Notes under the pieces: model-generated | Databases searched by the model: none | The model's input: only the letters and a program-made list of their open reading frames with translations | What the model was told of the DNA's origin: nothing | Origin: Betaproteobacteria bacterium | GTDB taxonomy: Bacteria > Pseudomonadota > Gammaproteobacteria > Burkholderiales > SG8-41 | DNA length: 64,000 nt | Assembly (NCBI GenBank): GCA_900299145.1 | Contig: OMIN01000144.1 | Coordinates: 62,001 to 126,000, forward strand | Direction: 5' to 3' | Made by a program: the position numbers and the translations under genes | Shown here: positions 27,282 to 35,001 of the stretch, in pieces | How the letters are laid out: each line of letters opens with the position of its first letter | Position numbering within the stretch: position 1 is the stretch's first letter

Positions 27282-27842
27282 TTACGGCGCCATGCCCTTC
27301 GTCCCCGGCTGCACGTCATAGAACGCCAGAGTCATCGAGGTGGCGCTGTAGGAACCCATCAGCACAATGACGTCGGTGATGCCGACGTGGCCGAGCGCCT
27401 TGACCGCGCGCTCGTATAACCCGTTCGACACCCAGCGCGACTCGGAAAGGCACACCGCCATTTCGTAAATCACCTGTTCGCGTTCGTCATCGAATGACGT
27501 GGTGAGGCCGGCGAATATGGCGTCGATTTTTTCCGGCGGCAGGCCGGCTTCCTTGGCGGATTTTTCGTGTGAGCTGGCGGGGTACGACGAATGCCAGTGG
27601 CTGGTGATCACGCACACCGCGATTTCGCGTTCGCGTAGCGACAGCGAAAACCCGGTGCGCAAGTGGCGGCCCAACCCGCCGATCACTTTGGCGAGTTTGG
27701 GGTTCTCCACGTAAATCTTGTTGGGGCCGGGTAGCCGCCCACGGGTTTCGATCAACGATCGGTAGCCTTCCTGCTGCTCCGGCGTCATCTTCTCAACCGG
27801 AATCTCGGTGTAGCGGCCAAAGGTGGGCTTGTCGGCGGCCAT
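27282..27842 (-). CDS. Carboxymuconolactone decarboxylase-like (AhpD-fold) protein
   Basis: A 186-residue all-helical protein of the CMD/AhpD superfamily. The recognisable core is LSLREREIAVCVITSHWHSSYPASSHEKSAKEAGLPPEKIDAI, where AhpD peroxidases carry CxxC and PcaC decarboxylases carry a His/Glu set. Here the CxxC is absent and the HEK pattern is kept, so a decarboxylase or lyase role is more likely than thiol peroxidase. It is cytoplasmic. It starts 9 bp after the small zinc-finger-like gene on the same strand. Confidence 0.8.
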   Translation of the reverse strand: MAADKPTFGRYTEIPVEKMTPEQQEGYRSLIETRGRLPGPNKIYVENPKLAKVIGGLGRHLRTGFSLSLREREIAVCVITSHWHSSYPASSHEKSAKEAGLPPEKIDAIFAGLTTSFDDEREQVIYEMAVCLSESRWVSNGLYERAVKALGHVGITDVIVLMGSYSATSMTLAFYDVQPGTKGMAP

Positions 27843-27851
27843 GATGATCCT

Positions 27852-28094
27852 CTAGCGTTTACGCGTTGTCTTGGCAGGCGTGCGCGGCTTTTTGGGTGCG
27901 GCCGGCTTGGCGGCTTTCGGTGTGCTGGCCGTGGCGCGGTGACGCGGAAACTCCATCACGCCCAGCACCCGTGCCACGGTTACACGTTGTTTGCACACGG
28001 GGCACACCGCACTGGAATGCCGCGAGGCGGTGGATTGAAGCTGATGCCGTTCGCCGCGAACCGGGCGGCGGCTGCCTTCACATAAGGTTTTCAT
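27852..28094 (-). CDS. Small basic protein with CPVC motif and Ala/Lys/Pro tail
   Basis: An 80-residue unrecognised protein. The middle contains SSAVCPVCKQRVTV, half of a zinc ribbon, and the last 25 residues are Lys/Arg/Ala/Pro-rich (TPKAAKPAAPKKPRTPAKT) like histone H1-type tails. This suggests nucleic-acid binding, by inference only. The ATG at 28094 lies right beside a 9-bp tandem repeat. It is 9 bp upstream of the CMD gene and co-directional, which supports a real gene. The ribosome site is weak, so confidence is moderate. Confidence 0.5.
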   Translation of the reverse strand: MKTLCEGSRRPVRGERHQLQSTASRHSSAVCPVCKQRVTVARVLGVMEFPRHRATASTPKAAKPAAPKKPRTPAKTTRKR

Positions 28095-28129
28095 CTGGTA
28101 TATCCGGTATTTTTAGTATTTCCAGTATT
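28094..28129. repeat. 9-bp tandem repeat, four units
   Basis: TCTGGTATA, TCCGGTATT, TTTAGTATT, TCCAGTATT repeat with period 9, immediately upstream of the small basic protein gene on the minus strand. Confidence 0.75.
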
Positions 28130-28394
28130 TAGACACCAATAGCGGGTGCGGTTATATTGTGCGTCAAGTTGTACCTTAGGCGAGCATAGTACAGCAGGCA
28201 GATGAATCGGGCTATGCCAAAACAGCCCGTGTAACCATTGCTTGCGGGCAATGGCGCGCGCGCAATGGCTTTCTGCGGTGGCGCGACGTCCCGAGCGCCC
28301 CTCATGCGCGTCCGCTGTGTTCGGTTGCGACCCCCGGCAAGATCGACTACGATCAACAGCCCCGCATGCCCCTGGTTTTCCCGAAGAAATCGCC
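28095..28394. other. Intergenic region between divergent genes
   Basis: About 300 bp separates the small basic protein gene (minus) from the lactonase-like gene (plus). It contains the 9-bp repeat at 28094-28129 and no convincing gene. The in-frame extension of the MBL gene back to 28242 does not resemble its paralogue. Confidence 0.6.
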
Positions 28395-29186
28395 ATGCTC
28401 CCCACTTACGAAATTTACTGTATCAAGTATGCCGAGCGTCCAGGCCAGCGGCCTGCGCACTTTGTCGGCGGCGATCCGCACGATGTGCCGATGCCCATGG
28501 ATTACTACGTTTGGCTGGTGCGAAACGCTGATCGCATGGTGCTGGTGGACACCGGCTTCGATGCCAGCATGCAGGTCAACGGCCGCGTGCTGCTGCGTAT
28601 GCCCGCCGAAGGTTTGGCGCTGATTGGCGTCAACGCGGCGGACATCAAGGACGCGGTAATCACACATTTGCATAACGATCACGTCGGCACGTTTTACGAT
28701 TTTCCCAACGCGCGCTTTCATTTGCAGGACAAGGAAATGAAGTATGTGACCGGGCATCACATGCGCGATCATATCTTCCGCCGGCCGTATGAGATTGATC
28801 ACATCGCGGGCATGATCCGGCTGGTGTATCAGAATCGCGTGGTGTTTCACAACGGCGAAGGTGAGATCGCGCCCGGTATCAGCGTGCATCATATCGGCGG
28901 GCACACCATGGGCCTGCAATCGGTGCGCGTGCATACGCAGCGTGGCTGGGTGGTGTTGGCTTCGGATGCGAGCCACTATTACGAACATTTCGAGCAGAAC
29001 CGCGCTTTTCCGCTGGTGTATCACCTGGGCGAAATGCTGGAAGGGTTCGCCACGCTTCGGCGGCTCGCCGATTCGCTGCAACACATCGTGCCGGGGCATG
29101 ATCCGCTGGTGCTGCAGCGGTATCCGGCGGCATCACCGCAGCTTGCAGGCGTTGTCGCGCGCCTGGACTTGCCGCCAAAACCTTAG
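28395..29186 (+). CDS. MBL-fold N-acyl homoserine lactonase-like protein, paralogue 1
   Basis: A 263-residue metallo-beta-lactamase-fold protein. The ATG at 28395 is chosen because it aligns with the start of the paralogue at 32547 (LPTYEIYCIKYA against LPNYEIYAIKYA). The di-zinc set is complete: ITHLHNDHVG (HxHxDH), HHIGGHTMG, an Asp in ASDASHYY, and IVPGHDP. This matches the AHL-lactonase branch (AiiA/AttM-like), but several relatives hydrolyse other lactones or esters, and no quorum-sensing genes are present here. There is no signal peptide. The MBL and its paralogue bracket a Bug gene and a FadH-like reductase. Confidence 0.83.
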   Translation: MLPTYEIYCIKYAERPGQRPAHFVGGDPHDVPMPMDYYVWLVRNADRMVLVDTGFDASMQVNGRVLLRMPAEGLALIGVNAADIKDAVITHLHNDHVGTFYDFPNARFHLQDKEMKYVTGHHMRDHIFRRPYEIDHIAGMIRLVYQNRVVFHNGEGEIAPGISVHHIGGHTMGLQSVRVHTQRGWVVLASDASHYYEHFEQNRAFPLVYHLGEMLEGFATLRRLADSLQHIVPGHDPLVLQRYPAASPQLAGVVARLDLPPKP

Positions 29187-29208
29187 TATTCGCATACGTC
29201 GATGGCAA

Positions 29209-29226
29209 CACTATCTGTTTTTGTCA
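29209..29226 (+). repeat. AT-rich dispersed element, copy 8 (forward half of an inverted pair)
   Basis: CACTATCTGTTTTTGTCA, followed 12 bp later by a reverse copy. The two could pair as an imperfect stem that encloses the ribosome site AGAGG and the start of the next Bug gene. Confidence 0.65.
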
Positions 29227-29235
29227 GAGGTAAAA

Positions 29236-30216
29236 ATGTTAATTAAAACAAATACTTATGTTATTTTAGCCGCGTTGGTCAGCGGGCTGCCCTGTGCGAG
29301 TGCTTGGGGGCAGCAGTACCCCACCAAGCCCATTCGCATGATCGTTGGCTTTCCGCCGGGCGGTTCGAACGATATCGTGGCGCGCAATCTCGCGCCCAAG
29401 CTGGGCGAACTGCTGGGCGTGCAGGTGATTGTCGAAAATCGTGCGGGGGCGAATGCCACCATTGCCGCCGATCTCACCGCCAAGTCGGCGCCCGATGGCT
29501 ACACCGTGATGCTCGGCAGCACCAGTTCGCTGGTGATCAGTCCGCACACCTATTCAAAATTGTCGTACGACACGCTGCGGGATTTTGCGCCGGTGACGAC
29601 AGTCGCCATGACGCCGGAAGCCGTGGCGGTGCATCCCGCGCTGCCGGTGAACGATCTGAAAGGGCTGATCGCACTGGCGAAGCAGCATCCCGGCAAACTG
29701 GATTTCGCCTCGTCGGGTAATGGCGGCCTGCCGCATCTGGCGATTGAACTCTTGAAAACGCAGGCGAATATCAATCTGCAGCATGTGCCGTTCAAGGGTG
29801 CCGCACCAGCCGTCACCGATCTGATGGGCGGGCACGTGCAGGGCATGATCATGGATTTCCCGGCAATCTATCCGCAGCTGAAAAGCGGCAAGTTGCGTGG
29901 CTTGGCGCTCGCCGCTGAGAAACGCATTGCGCAAATGCCGGAACTGCCAACCTCCGTGGAGCAGGGCATGCCGGGGTTGCTGGCGGTGAACTGGTTTGCG
30001 ATTATCGCGCCGGCAAAGACTTCGCCAGCGGTGGTGACGCGGCTGCACACCACCCTGATGAAGGCCATGGCAGGACAGGATTTGAAGGATCGTCTGACGG
30101 CGGTGGGCGTGGAAATCTTCACGCAAAATTCGCCGGATGCCTTTGGCGCATTTTTGAAAGACGAGCTGGTGCGTTGGGGCAAGGTGGCCAAGTCGTCGGG
30201 TGCGCGGGCGGATTAG
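29236..30216 (+). CDS. Bug/TctC-family substrate-binding protein (start within AT-rich element)
   Basis: A 326-residue receptor. The ATG at 29236 has AGAGG 5 bp upstream and begins MLIKTNTY, encoded by an AT-rich element, exactly as in the Bug at 17806. The hydrophobic core and cleavage site near ASAWGQ follow. The ligand loop is FPPGGSND, with VIVENRAGANATIA and PDGYTV. It lies 49 bp after the lactonase-like gene and 100 bp before a FadH-like reductase, all on the + strand. Confidence 0.9.
   Translation: MLIKTNTYVILAALVSGLPCASAWGQQYPTKPIRMIVGFPPGGSNDIVARNLAPKLGELLGVQVIVENRAGANATIAADLTAKSAPDGYTVMLGSTSSLVISPHTYSKLSYDTLRDFAPVTTVAMTPEAVAVHPALPVNDLKGLIALAKQHPGKLDFASSGNGGLPHLAIELLKTQANINLQHVPFKGAAPAVTDLMGGHVQGMIMDFPAIYPQLKSGKLRGLALAAEKRIAQMPELPTSVEQGMPGLLAVNWFAIIAPAKTSPAVVTRLHTTLMKAMAGQDLKDRLTAVGVEIFTQNSPDAFGAFLKDELVRWGKVAKSSGARAD
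29239..29258 (-). repeat. AT-rich dispersed element, copy 9 (reverse half of an inverted pair)
   Basis: TTAATTAAAACAAATACTTA, forming codons 2-8 of the Bug gene at 29236. Confidence 0.8.
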
Positions 30217-30316
30217 CTGTAACACTTTGATTAACCACGGATGAACACGGATAAAAGCGAACCGGTTTTTAATCTGTGATTTTTCGCATTTCTACACGCA
30301 TTAAAAGTCCTCGAAT

Positions 30317-32338
30317 TTGAAGTTGCTAAACCAACCCGGCCAAATCGGCCCGCTCAAACTGCGCAACCGCGTGGTGATGGCGCCGATGGGCACCAACTAC
30401 AGCACAACCGACGGCCTGTCCACCGAACGTGATCGTGCGTACTACGCCGCACGCGCGCGTGGCGGCGTGGGCATGATCATGACCGAGGCGATGGTGGTGA
30501 CGGAGTTCGCGCGGCCGCATCACAACTCGCTGTGCGTGTATCACGACCGCTTTATTCCAGGACTGGCGAGTGTGGTAGATGCGATCCACGCGCATGGCGC
30601 GCTGGTGTGCGCGCAACTCAATCATCGCGGTGGCCTGTTGCGCCGGCACGTGCTGAACATGGAGCCGGTGGGGCCGTCGCCGTGGAAAAACCCGAATACC
30701 GGCGACGATGTGCGGCCGCTCGCCGTGCCGGAAATCATCGAGATACAAAAGCAGTTTGTCGCGGCGGCCCGGCGCTTGTATCAGGCGGGCTACGACGGCG
30801 TGGAAATTCACGCGGGCAATGGTTATCTGTTCCAGCAGTTTTTTACGCCACGCTTGAACCATCGCACGGACCATTACGGCGGTTCATTCGCGAATCGCGC
30901 GCGTTTTTTGTTCGAGACACTGGATCGCGTCAAGCAGGCGCTGCCGGAATTCCCGTTGATCGTGCGCCTGTCGGCGGCGGAGTTTGTCGAGGATGGTTAC
31001 TGCGAAGCGGATATCGTCGAGTTGTCGAAGTGTCTGGAAAAGCAGGGTGTTGCAGCGCTTGATCTGTCGGGCGGCAGCAATGAAAGCCCGCAGTTGTCGA
31101 AATATTGCATCCAGCCGCCGTCGTTTGCGCGCGGGTGCCTTGGCCCGTACGCCAAGCCCATCAAGCAGGCCGTGAAGATTCCCGTGCTGGTGGCGGGGCG
31201 CGTGGTCGATCCGGCGGATGCGGAAAAGCTGCTCGCCGATGGCTGCGCGGATTTCATTTCTGTGGGGCGCGCGTTGTATGCCGATCCGCATTGGACGGCG
31301 AAGGCGCTAGGTGAGGTGAAGGCACCGATCCGCCAATGTATTGCCTGCAACGTGTGCTTCGAGCGGCTGACACTGGAAAAGGACGTGGCGTGCGTGCACA
31401 ACCCGGTGATTGGCACCGAGTTCGAGTCGTTGGAACATGCCGAGCCGCAGTTGTTTCCAGAGCAGCAGACAAAAACGCCGCGCCGTGTGCTGGTGATCGG
31501 CGCTGGTGTCACCGGTCTTGAAGCCGCGCGGTCAGCGGCCGCGCGAGGGCATCATGTCGAAGTGTGGGAGAAGTCTGCCGTGGTTGGCGGACAGATGCCG
31601 CTGGCGATGGCTGCGCCGGACAAAGTGGAAGTCGAACCGATATTGGGTTATCGGCTGGCGACCCTGCGCGAGTTGAGTGTAACGATACGCACCTCGATCA
31701 CAGCCAGCGTTGCGGCAATTCGTGCGTTCAAACCAGACTTTGCGATAGTCGCCACGGGCGTTGCGCCACGTGCGCATCCGTTTGACGTATCGCGACTGGC
31801 TGCAACGGTCAAGGTGATGCATGCGTGGGATGCGCTGCGCGATCCCGCATCGCTCGCGGCGGCAAAGCAAGTCACCATCATCGGCGGCGGCATGGTTGGC
31901 GCGGAGACGGCCGACTTGCTGAGCGTGCAGGGAAAGCAATGCACCATTGTCGAAATGCTGGGCGCCATAGCCAACGGCATGGCACGTAACAACCGCATGG
32001 AGCTGGTCGAGCGCCTGGCGGCGCGCGGCACGCAAATGCTCACGCGCGTCAAAGTGGAGCGTGCGGTGGGCGACACGCTGACGCTGCGAGGCGACGATGG
32101 CACAATACGCAACATCCCTGTGGGCGATGTGCTGATCTTCGCCACCGGGCCGGTACCGGTGCGTGATGTCGTGCCGTTGCTTGAAGAGGCTGGCGTGGAT
32201 TTCGAACTGGCGGGCGATTGCTACCGGCCGGGGGATTTTTTGAGTTGTCTGCGCGATGGCTGGCTGGCGGCGCAAAGCGTGGAGCATCGGTTTCGTGGTG
32301 CGACGGCGGTAAATGCTGGAAAGCAGGAAGTCGCGTAA
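30317..32338 (+). CDS. FadH-like NADH:flavin oxidoreductase (OYE domain plus FAD/NAD domain)
   Basis: A 673-residue multidomain enzyme of the 2,4-dienoyl-CoA reductase/trimethylamine dehydrogenase type. Residues 1-340 form an old-yellow-enzyme TIM barrel (VVMAPMGTN, CAQLNHRGG, GVEIHAGNGYL, FISVGRALYADPHW). A 4Fe-4S site follows in CIACNVCFERLTLEKDVAC. Then come an FAD-binding motif (VIGAGVTGLEAA) and an NAD(P) motif (IIGGGMVGAETA). It starts with TTG at 30317 without a clear ribosome site. Such enzymes reduce enoyl-CoA or activated C=C bonds. It is flanked by a Bug gene and a lactonase-like gene. Confidence 0.87.
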   Translation: MKLLNQPGQIGPLKLRNRVVMAPMGTNYSTTDGLSTERDRAYYAARARGGVGMIMTEAMVVTEFARPHHNSLCVYHDRFIPGLASVVDAIHAHGALVCAQLNHRGGLLRRHVLNMEPVGPSPWKNPNTGDDVRPLAVPEIIEIQKQFVAAARRLYQAGYDGVEIHAGNGYLFQQFFTPRLNHRTDHYGGSFANRARFLFETLDRVKQALPEFPLIVRLSAAEFVEDGYCEADIVELSKCLEKQGVAALDLSGGSNESPQLSKYCIQPPSFARGCLGPYAKPIKQAVKIPVLVAGRVVDPADAEKLLADGCADFISVGRALYADPHWTAKALGEVKAPIRQCIACNVCFERLTLEKDVACVHNPVIGTEFESLEHAEPQLFPEQQTKTPRRVLVIGAGVTGLEAARSAAARGHHVEVWEKSAVVGGQMPLAMAAPDKVEVEPILGYRLATLRELSVTIRTSITASVAAIRAFKPDFAIVATGVAPRAHPFDVSRLAATVKVMHAWDALRDPASLAAAKQVTIIGGGMVGAETADLLSVQGKQCTIVEMLGAIANGMARNNRMELVERLAARGTQMLTRVKVERAVGDTLTLRGDDGTIRNIPVGDVLIFATGPVPVRDVVPLLEEAGVDFELAGDCYRPGDFLSCLRDGWLAAQSVEHRFRGATAVNAGKQEVA

Positions 32339-32404
32339 TGTTCAACCATTTTTCATCCACGGCGCTGGCGAAGGCGTGTGGAAAATGGCATCGCCACACC
32401 CGTC

Positions 32405-32424
32405 ATTCCGGCGAAAGCCGGAAT
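32405..32424. repeat. dRS3-like palindrome
   Basis: ATTCCGGC, GAAA, GCCGGAAT: an 8-bp stem. It pairs with a second palindrome 46 bp downstream, as in the composite elements at 34861, 47326 and 52833, but with a different stem sequence. Confidence 0.75.
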
Positions 32425-32470
32425 CCAGTGCGTAAACATCCGGCGCGAAGCACCGCTGACTACAATCTGG

Positions 32471-32490
32471 GTTCCAGCCTTCGCTGGAAC
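32471..32490. repeat. dRS3-like palindrome
   Basis: GTTCCAGC, CTTC, GCTGGAAC: an 8-bp stem between the FadH-like and MBL genes, probably the other end of a composite element with 32405-32424. Confidence 0.75.
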
Positions 32491-32546
32491 GACGAGGTTA
32501 GAATCCCGTGCATCCGTACACATTTGGTTTATTTTGAGAATTTGAC

Positions 32547-33344
32547 ATGACTCTCCCCAACTACGAAATTTACGCCATCAAATACGCGCGCCGTGATGCC
32601 TTGCGCCCTGTGCATTTTGTCGGTGGCGATCCGCACAACACGCCGATGCCGATGGACTACTTCGTGTGGCTGGTGCGCGGCAACGGGCTGGAACTGGTGA
32701 TCGACACCGGCTTTACCAAATCCATGGCCGAGCAAAGGAAGCGCGAGTTCATCCGCACGCCCGCCGATGGCCTGGCGCTTGTGGGCTGCAAGGCAGCGGA
32801 GGTCAAGAACGTTGTGATCACGCACTTGCATTACGACCACGTCGGCACGTTTCAGGATTTTCCCGCCGCGCAGTTTCATTTGCAGGATGCGGAGATGTCC
32901 TACGCCACGGGCCGCCACATGCGCCACAAGCAGTTCAATCACGGCTACGAGGTCGAAGAGGTCATCGGCATGGTGCGCCTCGTTTACAAAGACCGCGTAA
33001 CGTTTTACCGGGGAGATGCTGACTACGCGCCGGGTATCAGCCTGCATCACATCGGCGGCCACACGGCGGGCCTGCAATGCGTGCGCGTGCACACCGCGCG
33101 CGGCTGGGTGGTGGTGGCCTCCGACACCAGCCACTACTACGAACATTTCGAGCAGGGCCGCGTGTTTACCACCACGTTTCATCTGGGCGACACGCTTGAT
33201 GGCTATGCTCGTCTCAAGCAACTCGCTGATTCGATCAAGCACATTGTGCCCGGCCATGATCCGCTGGTGATGCAGCGTTATCCGGCGGTGTCGAAGGAAC
33301 TCGAAGGCATTGCCGTGCGGCTCGATGCGGTGCCGAATTATTGA
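32547..33344 (+). CDS. MBL-fold N-acyl homoserine lactonase-like protein, paralogue 2
   Basis: A 265-residue paralogue of the protein at 28395, colinear throughout. It carries ITHLHYDHVG, HHIGGHTAG, ASDTSHYYEHFEQ and IVPGHDP, so all zinc ligands are kept. The segment VHFVGGDPHNTPMPMDYFVWLV near the N terminus is shared almost word for word and is probably part of the substrate pocket. There is no signal peptide. Having two close copies within 4 kb suggests local duplication, with the receptor and reductase genes between them. Confidence 0.83.
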   Translation: MTLPNYEIYAIKYARRDALRPVHFVGGDPHNTPMPMDYFVWLVRGNGLELVIDTGFTKSMAEQRKREFIRTPADGLALVGCKAAEVKNVVITHLHYDHVGTFQDFPAAQFHLQDAEMSYATGRHMRHKQFNHGYEVEEVIGMVRLVYKDRVTFYRGDADYAPGISLHHIGGHTAGLQCVRVHTARGWVVVASDTSHYYEHFEQGRVFTTTFHLGDTLDGYARLKQLADSIKHIVPGHDPLVMQRYPAVSKELEGIAVRLDAVPNY

Positions 33345-33371
33345 TCCTGCGATCCCAGTAGTGGCGCATCA

Positions 33372-33400
33372 TAAGTATCTGTTTTTGTTGAATATTTTTT
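33372..33400 (+). repeat. AT-rich dispersed element, copy 10
   Basis: TAAGTATCTGTTTTTGTTGA then ATATTTTTT, 27 bases after the MBL stop and just before the GGAG ribosome site of the PrpD-like gene. Confidence 0.8.
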
Positions 33401-33412
33401 GGAGTCGATTGA

Positions 33413-34819
33413 ATGAGCAGTTCCAAACCCCCGTTACTCGAAAACGCCACGCGTGATCTCGCGCGCTTTGCGTCCGCGATTCAGTTCAGTGATCTGCCTA
33501 AAGAGGTGGTCGAGCGCATCAAGCTGTGCGTGCTCGATCACATCGGCTGCGTGCTGTATGGGGCTACACTGCCGTGGACCAAAAAGGTCGCCGCGCTGGC
33601 GATGGCCGAGGGCGCTGCGCCCGTCGCGTCGATTTCCGGCATGGGCAAGAAAACCTCGGTTGCGCTGGCGGCGCTGGTTAACGGCACGTCCGGCCACGCG
33701 TTTGAGCTGGACGACATCCACAAGGAGTCGATCGTGCACATCGGCTCGCTGTCGCCGCCCGTCGCGTTGGGTTTCGCGGAGGCCGCCGGAAAAGGCACGG
33801 GCCGCGAGGTGATTACCGCGATGGTCGCTGGCTATGAGATCGGCGCGCGCGTGGGCAATGCCGCGACCATGGGCCTCTTTTTTCGCGGCTTTCATCCGCA
33901 GGGCACGTCAGGTGTGTTTGCTTCGGCGGCGGCGGCGGCGCGCATGCTGAATCTCAACGCGGAGCAGTTTCAGCACGCGCTCGGCATGTCCGGTTCGCAG
34001 GCGGGCGGGCTGATGGCCGCGCAGGAAGGCGCGATGGTGAAGCGCTTTCACTCGGGCCGTGCGGCGCAAAGCGGCGTCTATGCAGCGCTGCTGGCAAAGG
34101 ACGGCTTCACCGGCATCACCGACGTGCTGGAGGCCGCTTATGGCGGCTATCTCACGGTGTATTCGGATACGCCGAACGCGAAGCGGCTCACCGATGGTTT
34201 GGGCAGGGAATGGGAAACGTTGCACGTGGGTTACAAACCGCACGCCAGCGTGACAAGTATTCATACCGCGCTCGATGGCCTCACCGAAATCATGCGCGAA
34301 AACAACTTGAAGGCTGGCGACATCGCCAAGCTCGAAACCGGCTTAAGCCCGATGACCCACGTGCATTGCGCGTGGGAATACAAGGCGCAGGGCGTGACGG
34401 CGGCGCAGATGAATCTGTATTACGGCTTGGCGGTCACCGCGATTGACGGCATGGCGTTTACCGAGCAGTACAAGGAATCGCGCCTGAAAGACCCGGCAAT
34501 TTTTGATTTCATTTCGCGAGTCAGCGCTTTTGTCGATCCCGAAATCGAAAAAATGGGTGCGCCGTACCGCCATGCCGCCCGTGTTCGCGTCACCGCCAGG
34601 GACGGCAAAGTCATCGAGAAACTCCTGCACCACCGCCGCGGCAGCCCGGAAAATCCGCTCAAGCCCGAAGACATCGAATACAAATTCCGTCACGTGGTGA
34701 GTGGTTGTCTGTCGAAAGCGAATATCGACAAGGCGGTGAAGCTCTCTGCCGAGTTGGACAAGGCGGATAACGTTTCGGAGTTGCTGGCTTTGATGGCGGC
34801 GCCTGTGATTGCGAATTAA
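33413..34819 (+). CDS. MmgE/PrpD-family protein, paralogue 1
   Basis: A 468-residue cytoplasmic protein of the family that includes 2-methylcitrate dehydratase (PrpD) and cis-aconitate decarboxylase. Typical features are the helical N-terminal domain with NGTSGHAFELDDIH, then SPPVALGFAEA, AGYEIGARVG, GFHPQGTSGVFASAAAAARML, and QEGAMVKRFHSGRAAQSGVYAALLA. The C-terminal domain holds YKPHASVTSIHTALDGL. GGAG precedes the ATG by 9 bp. No other methylcitrate-cycle genes are nearby, so methylcitrate is not supported as the substrate. A second paralogue follows. Confidence 0.88.
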   Translation: MSSSKPPLLENATRDLARFASAIQFSDLPKEVVERIKLCVLDHIGCVLYGATLPWTKKVAALAMAEGAAPVASISGMGKKTSVALAALVNGTSGHAFELDDIHKESIVHIGSLSPPVALGFAEAAGKGTGREVITAMVAGYEIGARVGNAATMGLFFRGFHPQGTSGVFASAAAAARMLNLNAEQFQHALGMSGSQAGGLMAAQEGAMVKRFHSGRAAQSGVYAALLAKDGFTGITDVLEAAYGGYLTVYSDTPNAKRLTDGLGREWETLHVGYKPHASVTSIHTALDGLTEIMRENNLKAGDIAKLETGLSPMTHVHCAWEYKAQGVTAAQMNLYYGLAVTAIDGMAFTEQYKESRLKDPAIFDFISRVSAFVDPEIEKMGAPYRHAARVRVTARDGKVIEKLLHHRRGSPENPLKPEDIEYKFRHVVSGCLSKANIDKAVKLSAELDKADNVSELLALMAAPVIAN

Positions 34820-34860
34820 GTTTCCCCGGCAGCCCTGCGTATCCCGAAAAATTTAAACCT

Positions 34861-34940
34861 GTCATTCCCGCGAAAGCGGGAATCCATACGTGGACGCAAG
34901 TGGCACGTGTGTTATGGATTCCCGCTTTCGCGGGAATGAC
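34861..34940. repeat. Composite dRS3/NIME-like element
   Basis: Two inverted dRS3-type palindromes (ATTCCCGC-GAAA-GCGGGAAT at 34864-34883 and its inverse at 34918-34937) enclose a short core ending GTGTTATGGATT. The outer bases GTCATT and AATGAC are also inverted. Similar units occur at 47326 and 52833. Confidence 0.85.
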
Positions 34941-35001
34941 AGGGTTGGTGTTGTTGTAACCGAATTCTGGCTAATACTGTATTGCAAACAAGGAAGAAAT
35001 C

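Noticed and set aside
28242-28394. N-terminal extension of the lactonase-like gene from 28242
   Set aside because: The added 51 residues do not match the paralogue at 32547, which starts at the equivalent of 28395.
30233-30262. ACCACGGATGAACACGGATA repeat-like sequence after the Bug gene
   Set aside because: This short pattern is common in environmental genome sequences and only about one and a half units are present, so I could not support a distinct feature.
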